Source: Paracyclopina nana
Taxonomy: Eukaryota; Arthropoda; Copepoda; Cyclopoida; Cyclopettidae
Assembly (NCBI GenBank): GCA_019096065.1
Contig: JAGUCH010000002.1
Coordinates: 10,366,501 to 10,430,500 of the forward strand
Direction: 5' to 3'
Length of the DNA: 64,000 nt
A model generated the notes under the pieces. That model searched no databases. It was given only the letters and a program-made list of their open reading frames with translations, and was not told the DNA's origin. How positions within the stretch are numbered: position 1 is the stretch's first letter; each line of letters begins with the position of its first letter. Both the position numbers and the translations under genes were made by a program. Shown in pieces: positions 21,201-33,200 of this stretch.

Positions 21201-24200
21201 TTGGTATACATAGTTTTATGCAAAAGCCGTAGATATATCAGTCTTATACCAAAGCTGTTAGAATATGAAGACCCATGTTAATATAATAACCCTAGCACAA
21301 AAGAAGCGCAATTTCGCATTAGAAAAAAACCGGGGAGGCAGCTCGCAATTGCAACTGGTACAGTCTAAGTTTAGTACAGTCCATTTTACGAATCATTAGC
21401 TCTAAATACGAGGCTTTTTGGCGGGTCTGTATAAATATAGATGCGTTAGATGATTTAGATGACTTAGATGATCATCTTTGTCATCTATATTTGTACCGTT
21501 TTTGGTCCAAATATAGATGATCTTTGCCAATCGTCATCTATATTTGTACCACCAATCTCCTGCACTTACAAGATGTATAAATATAGATAATTTTTTACTG
21601 TCATCTATATTTGGATTAATTTAGATGATTACAATTAGCTATGATGAGATAATTTAAAGCTTTAAAGCTTACATTAAGCTCGGCCCAAAATATTTTTAAA
21701 ATATATTCTACCTGCCAATTGACCAAACTACTACATAAAAACCTAAATTAAAGAAATTAAAATTAAGAGTTTCATAAGAATTTCCGAAATAAAAGGTACT
21801 TTCCAAATTTTTCCAACTTTTTGAATGCTTTTTGGAACAAAAATCAAGTGAAATATTGAACTTCTGGCTCAAAATGTTTCAAGCTTTTTTGCCCTAAAAA
21901 ATTAGAGCTATTATTTTAGTTCTTTGTATTTTTAGTTATTCTTGGATTTTCCTTACCATGAAATGAAAAGTAATTATAATTGTTCTGATTATTTTTCATA
22001 AACCTGGTTTTAAAAGAGACATGTATTTATTATAAGGAGCAATATTTCAAAAGACATCATATTTGCTTGAGCCAGGGCTATCTCTAACGAGCAATCCTGA
22101 CGGAACTAAGTCATGTTTAATCACGAAACTAAATTAAGCTTTTTCGTCCTCACCTAGTTGGCGCTGCAGTTGCGCTAGAACCAAGATGATCTATAATGTA
22201 AGGTGACCCCTTATCTCAGCTGTACTTCTACACTTCATCTGACTATGCTATGGAAGGGCTTCTGACGAAAAAAGTAGAGTTCTATGAATTGTGAGTTTCA
22301 CGAAAAAGCTGTCAGATGATAGAAAACGCCATATTTAAGCAATTCTTGAAGTATAAATTCCATGTCTGGTAAAGCTGATTAACAGGCTCCTCCCACTCGA
22401 GCACTAAAAAATTGGCGCTAAAATCTAAATTTGAATTTCCCGCTTTTTCATTGAAGCAAGCAGCATAAGCGCCACCGCACAAATGACGAAAGAACTAAAA
22501 TAAGTTTAGTGAATTAACTTGCATACTTCCGTCTAGAATTGTCATAGTGGATGGCCCTGGCTAGAACATTAAAAAATGCGGGAAATTCAAACTGAAAATC
22601 TGGCTTAACTTGTGCGCCGGCGAGTACTCCTTTCACATGCCCACAAGCGCTACCAGACAAATCCAAAATAAAATTAGCCTATCACAATTACTGGCTTTTT
22701 TAAAGAGATTTTGGCATTAAATATGATTTCCACTGCAAAAACTATAATGAAAATCCACAGATCTACCTAAAATTTCGTCTTGAAGCTTACCACAGCGTAG
22801 TCACTCGATTAGTAACAGTACAGCTGCCGTAAGAGCTCACCTTATTAGCATAGATCATCTTGGCTTGAGCTTGGTTTAAGTCTAAAATCATCTCTATTTA
22901 GTCCAGACATAGATGACTGATCGAAGAATCATCTATATTTATACCGCACTTGAGCGCAGGCATGTAGCAGTCCAAATATAGATGAGGATTGTCAAAAATC
23001 ATCTGTAAATGGTACAAATATAAATGACAAAGATGGTCATCTAAATCATCTAACGCATCTATATTTATACAGAGCGCTTTTTGGCAGTCGTTTTGTAGGA
23101 CCAAATACGATCCGACTTGGTGGTTGTTCCGATACGTTCTAGAATAATTCGTTGAGTGTTGAGGCTAAATAGTCTCACAAAGCTTTAATTAAACGTTGAA
23201 ATACAAGGCTCGCAAATTCGTCTAATATTAATACATTGCATTCAAAAATGTTCCTGGAGTTAAGTTAATACATTTTTAGTGACTACAAGCAAACTTTTAC
23301 CGAAAGGCCAAAATGAGAACTTATGTTAAGCAACGTAAGGCAGCAAAAAAATCAAAGCCGGCCATCAATTGGAATATGGCTTTTCTTATTTTGGCCTCTA
23401 TACTGAATAGTGTGATTGGCAAAAAAGCCAGACAAAAAGCCAGGCAAAAATTGGCCACTTTCTTTTGTGCTATGGTAGTTTTATTAATAGTGATAATAGT
23501 GCTTTCTGTTGTTTCAAACACATTAATGCTTGTTCGGTCCTTGAACTTAGAGGACTTGTTTTCTGGCTCTACACGGACTTTGATATTTGGCTTGATTTAG
23601 AGCTTAGAGAAACTAGTTTGAAGCATTTACAAATTCTATTGGGGATCTTGACTATGTAAAGACATCTTTTTTATTATTATTATTACACTGCACAATTGTG
23701 ATAAGAAATGGAATGAATTTGGTAGAGCGAGAATTCAAGAATTCATTTAGGGCCAAATAAGTAAAGAAAAAAGTTACTGAAAAAGAGGAGACATAAATTC
23801 CAGGATTGCTGCTGAAATAAAGAGAGGATATGGTGTTCCCATCTCCAGTATTTGATAATAAAGTTGAATTCCAGTTGGAAGGGGACAATTGGTTTTTTTA
23901 TCACAACTTTTAGCCTGAAAAAATAGAACAAAGACAGCTTTACTCAAAAAATTTTTGAGAAACATTTGGGAATTTTTCTGTTAGGCATGATTCACTTTCC
24001 GCTCTATGGAAACCCATGCTTGTTTTGGTTATGATGACCCAACCAGAAATTCAGAGCCCTCATACGCCAAAAAACCCTCAGTGAAAGTTGTACTTTTTTT
24101 ATTTCATAAGCTATTCGCTAGAATGGTCAGGGAAGGAAATATGGAGTGCCAAACTTTATATTAAATTGTGACAAATGTTCTGCTACTTGAAAAATTGTCC

Positions 24201-27200
24201 CTCTGTATCTCTTTTCCTGGTCATCCTAGCAACTTGCTTATGAAATAAAACAAAAAGTTAGCCCTTTCGATTTTATGAGGGGTCTTTGAAGCTCTCTTTG
24301 GCGAAATAAGCACGTCGAAGAGAGCTAGAGGTTTTTTCAGATTTTATGTTATGAGGAGGGATAGGCCAGGATTTTAAAACTGCCACCAAATGAACCCTTG
24401 GGACATAGCGTTCAGAAAATATATAGGTTTAGGGGTGGTTGACGAAGTCTAGGTTAGGTTTTCTCTCAAGTCAATGTGATGTCACATTCGATTTTTCTCA
24501 ATTTTTTACATAGGTGGTACGGATGTTAATGTTACATGACGACATAAACTCAACTTGGGTAAAACGAAGGAGTGCTAACACGTTATGCAGTAACTTTCAG
24601 AAAACTTGGGAACATTTCTGGTTCGTCATGATGTCTACTCAATGTGGCTAAGCTTTTCCCTTGGAATACCATGGATCCGATAGTTTCCTACGATTATTGT
24701 GTCTCATTCGATGCTATTTTCGCTTGGATGTCTATATATAAGGCTTTCATTCGAGGACTATTTCATTGCTAGGTATTTGTTGACGGAGAGACTCCCCCCA
24801 AATCTGCTCTCATGGGTGTGTCAACCTTGGTGCAAAGTTTCTGCTTGAACCGAGCTGGATGCCAAGACTTGCCTGAAATCTCCGAAATTGTCAGCAAGTT
24901 TGAGCGGCTCCTGGGCAGCCAGTGTCACAGCATGGGGGTTGAAGAAGAGGATTCGGTCATTCTAGCGCTGAAGGCTTTGAAGAACATCGGCCACCTGGAG
25001 AGGTCCCACGAGATTCTGGAGAGGTGCTACAGCGATTACACCAATTCCATGTTCATCCGATTGGCCGCACTTGACACAATCCGACGAGTGTCTTGCGTGA
25101 GCCCGTACGATTTTGCCAGCAAGCTCTTTGAAACATTTTCGGCTCCGTCCGGTGACTCCGAGCTCCGAATTGGCGCCTATTTGGCTCTGATGCCGTGCCC
25201 CAATAAGGCCACAGTAGACGCTGTCAAGGAGCTACTCACCCATGAGGAGGTCAACCAGGGTATAGTCATGACATGTACCTTGTAGTGGGTCATTTTCAAT
25301 TGCCTTTTTTCTGCCTAGTTGGCTCGTTCGTGTGGACCCATTTGACCAACATGCAGGAGACCAAGAGTCACTTCGGCCACAAGCGCGAGCTCAAGGCTCT
25401 CATCGGCGATGGTTTCTTGCGCAACAAGTGGAAGACGGACGTGCGTCAGTTTTCACGCTACTTTGAGGCCTCCTACTATTGGCCCGAATTGAAGGCGGAG
25501 GCCGCCCTCGACGGACAGCTTATCTTCTCCCAGAACAGCTACATCCCAAGATCAGCCCTGGTCAACGTCTCGGCCAGCCTTTTCGGCCAGAGCGTTAATC
25601 TTCTCGAGTTCGGTGGCAGAGCCGAAGGCTTCGAGGATACCATTGAGAGCATGATCGGCCCCAACGGCTACTTTCGCGATGACACCTTTCACAAGTTGCT
25701 CTCGAGCTTGCGACAGAAGCGAAACTTGGCTGACTTTCAGGCCACCTTCAACCAGGACTTGCAAGGGGAGCCTCAGGCAAAACTGTTCATGCGCGTCCTG
25801 GGCAAGGAAGCACATTACCTCTCCTTTTCCGGGCTGCCCGACCTTCTTGGAGGGCTGGCCTCGACCTTCCCAGATTTTAGCCGCTCCTCCATTTTCCTTG
25901 ATGGAAAGATCGTCGCCCCCACGGTTGGTGGTCTCCCGTTGAGCCTGGGCGTGAACGGGACCTCGACGGTCAGCCTCAAGTCAATGTACACCGCCGACGT
26001 CGGCGGCCTCTTCACCACGGGCGTTGGGTCACTCACTGTAAAGGTGTACCCCTCGGCAACGGTGCGCGTGGCCGGTGTCATGTCCGTTGATGCTCGGTTC
26101 GCCACTGCAGGACTCAAGTCCGTCTGTCGCCTCCACACCTCCACCTTCATGGACGCCAAAGTGGAGGTGAGCGGCTCGAAAGTGGCAAATGTGGACGTGA
26201 ACATGCCGAGAGACACTGTGGACATTGTCGATGCCACCGTCGACTTTTTCGCCCTCGCCAACGGCAAGGAAGAGGCCATCGTGAGCAGAAACCAAAGGAA
26301 CGAGTACAAGGGCTGCACGCCTAGCCTTGTCACCGATGTGTTCGGTGTCCAATTGTGTGGCTCGGCGGTGTTCTACGACAACCTGGATGACAGCCTGGAC
26401 TTGCTCTTCGCCGGTCCCTTCTTCCTGAACGCTCAACTCCACAAGATGGACGAATTCTATAAGTACACGTTCCGCTATGCGTGGGACGATGAAGGCGAGG
26501 GGTGCTCACTGAGAGCCTTTTTTGACACCCCTGGCTCGAGGGTGAACCGCAAGTCCAACGTAAACTTGGTCTACAGCCCGCGCTCTCTCACAGTGGACGT
26601 GGAGGTGCCAATTCGCAACACCGCCTTCCACTTCGTGCACGATTGGAAGGAGCGTAAGAAGATCACCAAGGCGTCGCTCTCCGTCAACGATGAGACTATT
26701 TACAGCTCGTTTTTTGCCTACAAAAATCCACTGCCCTATGCGCACGAGGCGCACGCTATGGTCTCATGGCAGGGCTCCGAAGTGCTGCAATGGAAGGGTG
26801 AGTTGGATCTCAAAGATGCCAAGCGAACTTTCCTCAGCGATCTCCGATGGGGCATCCGTGCTCAGCCGGTGCTGGCAAGAGGTAGCGATTGAGGTTCAAT
26901 CATCACCTCTTCCTTCTATTTTTTGCCTCGCAGGAGAAATCACTTTGCAAGAGGACCACTGGCTAGTGGATGCCGCGGTAGACTCGCGATTGTTCAGCGT
27001 AGAAGTGGCTGTCATTTTTCATCATACGGACGCGTCATTCAATGCCAAAGGGGACCTGTCCTTTGCCGTCAATGGAGGCGATAAGCATGTAGTCAAGGTT
27101 GACAGTTACTACAAACTGGACACCTATGGGGTGCTGGACAAGCACGCGTTTTTTCTCCACATCAATGTAAGGCGAAATGTAGAAGCACTAATTAATCAAT

Positions 27201-30200
27201 GACATCTCTTTTTTTGCAGCCTCTCGGGTACAGCAAGTGGAACTCGGCCGTTAATTGGGAAGTGAATTTGAGCCCCAACTATTTGCACAATAACATCAAA
27301 GCTAGATACGGTCATTCTTCTTTTTCCACCGAGCAGCTATTTTCAAATCAAGCTCTCGTCAACTACCAGGAACTCTTGCTAAAGGCGTCATTTCAGTTGC
27401 CCGACATTGGCTTCGACTATCTGGCTGATTTTGAGCATCGATTGTCGCCAACAGAGAATAGTAATCGCCTCACCGTTCGCCTGTTTCCATGGGTTGACCT
27501 CAACGCGTTTGTTGGTCAACACTTTGACGAAAGCGGCTACAAGATGAAGGCTGGCTTGAAAGCCTCCGAGGTGAATGTTGAAGGAGGTCTGGAACTAGCA
27601 AGGCAACTACCCAAAACGGTCAACGGACGAGCATACGTCCAGTGGAGCGAATCCAACATAATTCGGGGTGATTTTGAGTTGAACGAGAGGAAGGCAGCAG
27701 ACGTTGACTACGTTATCACCGCAACGTTGACCATGCCTCATGGGCCTCCGATTAATGCTTCAGGAAGTGTTCAAATCACCGCTAATGCCTTCAAAGCAGG
27801 CTTTGCTTGTGGGAGGGGATCATCAGAGCTCGGTGCAAGCGCTTTGCTGCAGCGGTCCAAGGCAGGAATGTTGCTCAGAGGCAATGCTCGAACAGCTTCA
27901 ACTTCCTACGATCTATCAGTCACAGCTGAGACTGGCGATAGTGCGCAAAGGTTATCAGTGTTCCTCAACGCTGGGGTCGAGTATGTCTTCAATATTGAGG
28001 TAAGACCTTATGTGCTTGATAATGGCGCAGTTGCGGAGCACACCAGCGATTATGCAATGACAATTGATGCTTTAAGCTTGAAAAAGCTTGTTAACAATTT
28101 TTGAAAGTATGGGATCGCTTGAAGACTAAACTAAAAGAGCACTCCATCGCTTCCGGAAAATCTTCACAACCAAGGCAGCTACATAGCAATTCGTAATTTG
28201 CCAAAAAATGACCTCCCCCTGTTGAATTTTCAAAACTTCAAAATCAAAAAGCATCGAATCATTACGTTTCATGTACTACGTAATAGGGTGAACACTGAAC
28301 CGTAGAGAAAATCAGCTGCACTCATTTTGTTTAGTGATGGAACGAGTTTCAGCTTGGCTTGAAAGCTTGAAGCTAAAACCCAGCTTGAGCTATATAAGCA
28401 AAAAGCTTGGGATCGCTCGAACCAAATTTTGAAAAGCTTGAAAAAGCTTGAACCCAAAAATGCAAAGCTTGAAAAAGCTTGACACCAAAAAATTTCAAAA
28501 CTTTATCCATTTTTTATCAAAACAAAAAAGGGCAAATTTTAAAATTAGCACATACTCGAGGGAATGAAGTACTTAATCAAAGTTAAAGCTATTTCTGTCT
28601 TTATTTGCTCTTTTTGGGTAATTTTGCCAAATCTGGCGACTAATCGCCATTTTTATGTCAAAATACTACAAAAGTGAAAAGCTTGAAAAAAGCTTGAAAT
28701 GTGAAATTTCGAGCTTGAAAAAGCTTGATAATAATTTTCAAAAGCTTGGGATCGCTCGAACACATTTCTAAAAGCTTGAAGCTTGATCAAGCTGAAAATT
28801 TCCGGCTCGTTCCATCACTAATTTTGTTAAATTCGCTTCATAGAAATCCCCAGGAACTGAACGAAATGGGGTCAGCTGATGTCTCTACGCGTAACCCTCT
28901 AACGCAGTAAAACGAAGTCCCGCAGGAATATCAAGAGCCCTAGTCCAAACAGCTGAAAAAGCGTGAAAGTGCTGAATTTCGTAAATTGCAATATAATTTG
29001 AAATTTTCCGCCTTATTCTCGACCAATCAGAGAGCAGAATAAGAAAATGTTTGCTTTTAAAAACTTTTTTCTTCGCGTAATGAGTTATTTGGACTTTTTT
29101 TTGCATTGTTGGCTGTTTTATATTACTTTATATTTACCTGAGTACCCAAAAAAAGGGTTTTTCGACTCTTCCGTTTCATGCGTAACCAGCTGTCCTACTT
29201 TACAGTGGCGCCATCTAGCATGATTAATTTCAAAATCAGCTCTTATTGTAGGCAGAGACTTATATAACAAGAGAAGTGCTACTGGGCGAGGCTTAAGGGG
29301 GTGCAGATCTGCTGCACGCCTCAAAAGAGACTACAATGGAATTTTGGTCGTGGCTGCCTGAATTTGGGCCAGGGCAGACTTTTGGTTGCTAATAATTCCT
29401 AAATGAGTCAACTTAGCCAAAATACTCCGATTTTACGAGTTGATCAATTTTGCTAGGGCTATATTTTGTCTTTATTAAATATTTTCTCAACTATTAGGAA
29501 TCAAAAGTTGTAAAACAGAGGTGTCAGTTGGCGTTTTCCTTTCTGGATCAAAACAGCCAGCTGACTATTTTATTAGAGCAGCTGACCCAAACGTTTTCAA
29601 AATTACTTGTAGCACTTGGCGCGCGCTCGCGTGCTGTGAGAATGCACGAAGTAGCATTTCTAAACCTCTCCATTCCTTTTCTTAAAGACTGGTCAACACT
29701 AGGTCGACTGGATATAAAAATTGCAAAGGTCAAACTTATGTACTTGAGGTTGTGTGACGTGTATATTTTTAAATTTGCGTTCACTTAGATTTTGACCTTC
29801 GCGATTTGCTCAGCAGCGTGCGCTGGAAATCTTCCGCTCTCTATGATATCCAGGCGAACTAGTCAACACCGTCTGAGTCTTGCGGGCACGCGTTAATCCG
29901 TCTGTAGTACAGGGAAATGAGTGGAAGATGTAATGAAACGGGTCAATACTTTTAAGGCCCAATAGGAGGTATCTGTCTTGTGACAATTCTAAAGTAAATG
30001 CAAAGGTGATACAGCAAAAGATTACAAAGCTTCCAATTTTTGAAGGCACAAAGTCACCTAGGTTTTTTTCTTGGTTTGTAACAAATTAGGCAATAAGGTC
30101 AAAAGCTCAGGACTGGTAAAGACAACTTGAGATAACATTGTTCTTTCATGTCTGTCAGGGCAAAGGGGCGATAAGAAAAAGGGAAAAACTTAAAAAAAAT

Positions 30201-33200
30201 CGAGTTCTCATCTGCCTTTGAAAAGATTTCATTTTGATGAAGGTTTTTCATTTTGAAAAAAATTAATGCGTTTTTGCAACGCCCCTTCTAGCTCAACTTT
30301 TTCCCTGTCAATTTGGCTGACCAGTCTTTAGAAAAAGCATGGAGAAATTTAAGCATTTCTCTTTCTTTGTAAGTCTCTGATTGTAGCTAAATTTCTCCAT
30401 GCTTTAAAGGAATGGAGAGGTTCAATTGTAGCGTCTAGACTGTAAGCATTTAAAACTTTTAAAGAGCAGCTACGGCCGATGGGCCTCATTATGGCAATGG
30501 TAATATTATCGATGGTTGATTTTCACTGGCTGATTTATGGGACCATCACTATTCCTTGAGAGCTTTGTTTATGGCAAAATGTAAAAAAGTAAAAGATGTT
30601 ATACCGGTATTTCATCTGTCTATCAACATACAGTCTGACCTTAAATAGTTTCCTCTTATAAAAATCATTTATGAATCTCAGTTTTTGAAGTGCCACTAAA
30701 GTCCTTTTTTTAGGCAAGCAAGAATCTTGAAAAAGTGTTGCTTAACTGCTCATGGGACGCAAAGAATTATGCCTCTAACCGTGTAATTGTGACAAGTCTT
30801 TGGAATGCTACATCCATTATGGCCGAGTGGGTTATTTTGGACCACAAAGGCCTCGTGACCTCAGCTTTTGGAGATAATTCAATAGTGGTGAATGCACGTA
30901 GCGCCGATCACCAGCTCAGCTTTATTAGCAGCTACGTTATGGAACCAAACAACTTGGGAGGCGTGATTTCACTCACGTCCACAATACCTCATTTGGAGGA
31001 TGCTCACTTTGACTTTCATCATAGAGTATCGTCAACTGGCAATGCTGATGTGCTATCTTCTCAGGTGCTTGACTTTTTTCCCTTGTTTGGCTGCCGTTCG
31101 TTTTTTATATGCCCCCCATTACTTAGATCGTGCTGAAACTCAATGCCCACGAAATGAACGCATACTTGTCGGGCGAAAAAGATGCTCACCGTGGGCTTGT
31201 GGAGCTGAGGACGACCTCGTCATGGCGCAAGCTAGATGGGCTTCTGGCAAGGCTTGAAGGTTCGAAAACGGCCAAAAGTCTGCGGTCATCAGTGATGATG
31301 GCATATTCTGGGGAAACAGCGCATTTGGAGCTGGACTTCAATCATGACAAGTCCAAGGTGGGATCGGTCAAGCTTGCTTCCACTTTTGATGCTGTGCAAA
31401 GCGTCAATTTGGGCTATCAAGTGGACCTTGGCAGACATTTGGCTCTATCTACCCACGCCTCCTGGAATGAAGACGATTTGGCTCGGGTCAGCTTGGAGGG
31501 TCAAGTCGTCTGGCCAACGCTTGACGTAAATTGCTCTGCATTTATGAAGCCATCCCACACCTTCTCTGCCACCACGCGCATCAACGTGAGCAACGAGGAA
31601 GCCCTGCTGTTTGCACAGGCAACGTATGGCACCAGTCTTCAAGCTGAAGTCCACGTTCAGCATCAATTAGACCCTCCAACTCTGCACGTGGCTGTCCAAA
31701 TTGAGGACGGCCTTTACTCGGGCCAAACATTGGCAGCTGCGCTTACAATGACTTCCCTCCAAGACCAGATGAGCGTAGATTCGTTTTGCGATTTAAACCA
31801 TGCTCGTATCGCGAGCGTTCACTTGAACGGCTCTTACATGTCATTGTCCGATTATTCAGTCAGTCTGAGTGCAAAATTGATGAACGCCACCTACACCTTG
31901 CATGGCATGCGCGACAACGTTCGAAAATTGCACTTTGATGGCAAAGTGGTGAAAAGAGAGTTGACTACTTCCCAGCTCATGGTTCTCCTTGAAAATGAGC
32001 CTGCAACGAAGAAAGTGCATGTGAGCGCATCTCATTCCAACCGAGCTTCCAGATTCCTTATGCACCATGCAATTGCAAACGATGAGCACACCTCAAACCT
32101 TTTGATTGCAACAACTAATGAGACGCTTGAGCTCTCGCTCAAGACGCTCTTTGGTGCCTTGCCATCTGGACAAAAAGTGAGTAGTAGCCTTGTTATAAAG
32201 TCGCCCGTCGCTCTTCAGTTCTTGTCCGCTCGGAGTGAATTTGTACAATTGGGGAATGCCGTCTCCTTCCTCCTTGATGCTGAGGCAGATGGCGAGAGAG
32301 GTCAGGTGGATCTGGGATTCACCACCCGTCGTCAAACCTACGCCGCCTTTTGTCGCACTTCCGGCATTTTTGGCGACGCCAAATTGAATGTAGATGCTAC
32401 TTCTGATTCGTCCCTTAAGAGCTTCAATGTCACGCTTGCGAATAGCAGCCAAGAAACGGCTTCCCTTCACACTACTCTTACGAATGGGCGATTATTTGCG
32501 GCTTATTCTCAGGCTGGTCAAACCGCTTTGGAAGTAGACGCTCTAAATCAGCCCATGGACAACGGCCTGGCGAAAGCTAGCATTGTGATCTCTCACCAAT
32601 CACGAACTTGGTTGCGTGCAGCTGTGGATTTGTCTGTTAGAGCGACAGAAGCCAAAATCCTTGTCAAGAGTTTTTGCCCTTGGATGTTCAGCCCCGAGTA
32701 TGAGGCCCTTTTTGAGGCTGAACCAAATGCCATGAAAGTAAAGGGATTAGTGCGTGAGATAGGCGATGGAGGAATTGCCAAGAACATAATGAACGCTGCC
32801 CTTTCATGGAATCGAGAAGACGCCACTTACTCGTTGATTGTTGACTTACCAATGTTCAAGGTTTTCACAGCTGTGGACGCAACCAGCCTTCAATGTCGGG
32901 TGGAGGCAGCTTCTGGAAAAATGCTGCACCTTGACGGTAGCTACATCAGTGGCACCATTGCAACAATTTCCATGGCTACTATAAACTGGTCCCCATTCGA
33001 TGTCAAACTCGTTGCTCAGTATGACCAGTCTGTCAACAGCTTTGACTTCACCTATGGCCAAGGCCTGAAAACGTTCTCCTTCAACGGCCGAGTGAGCGCA
33101 AATGCCAACAAGCATGAGCTGATGACCGAATTAAGGAGTGACTTCATCGCTGGCTTCCATAATTTCAGTGTGAAAGGATACTTGGACCGCTCCAGCGCTG

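Noticed and set aside
23313-23600. 95-aa ORF with one hydrophobic stretch in intron 5
   Set aside because: AT-rich, no splice or poly(A) support, no family resemblance; expected by chance in 5 kb of intron.
24730-24760. TATATATAAGG before exon 6 as an internal promoter of the lipid transfer protein
   Set aside because: Could give a shorter isoform from the ATG in exon 6, but this would lack a signal peptide and the motif is common in AT-rich introns.
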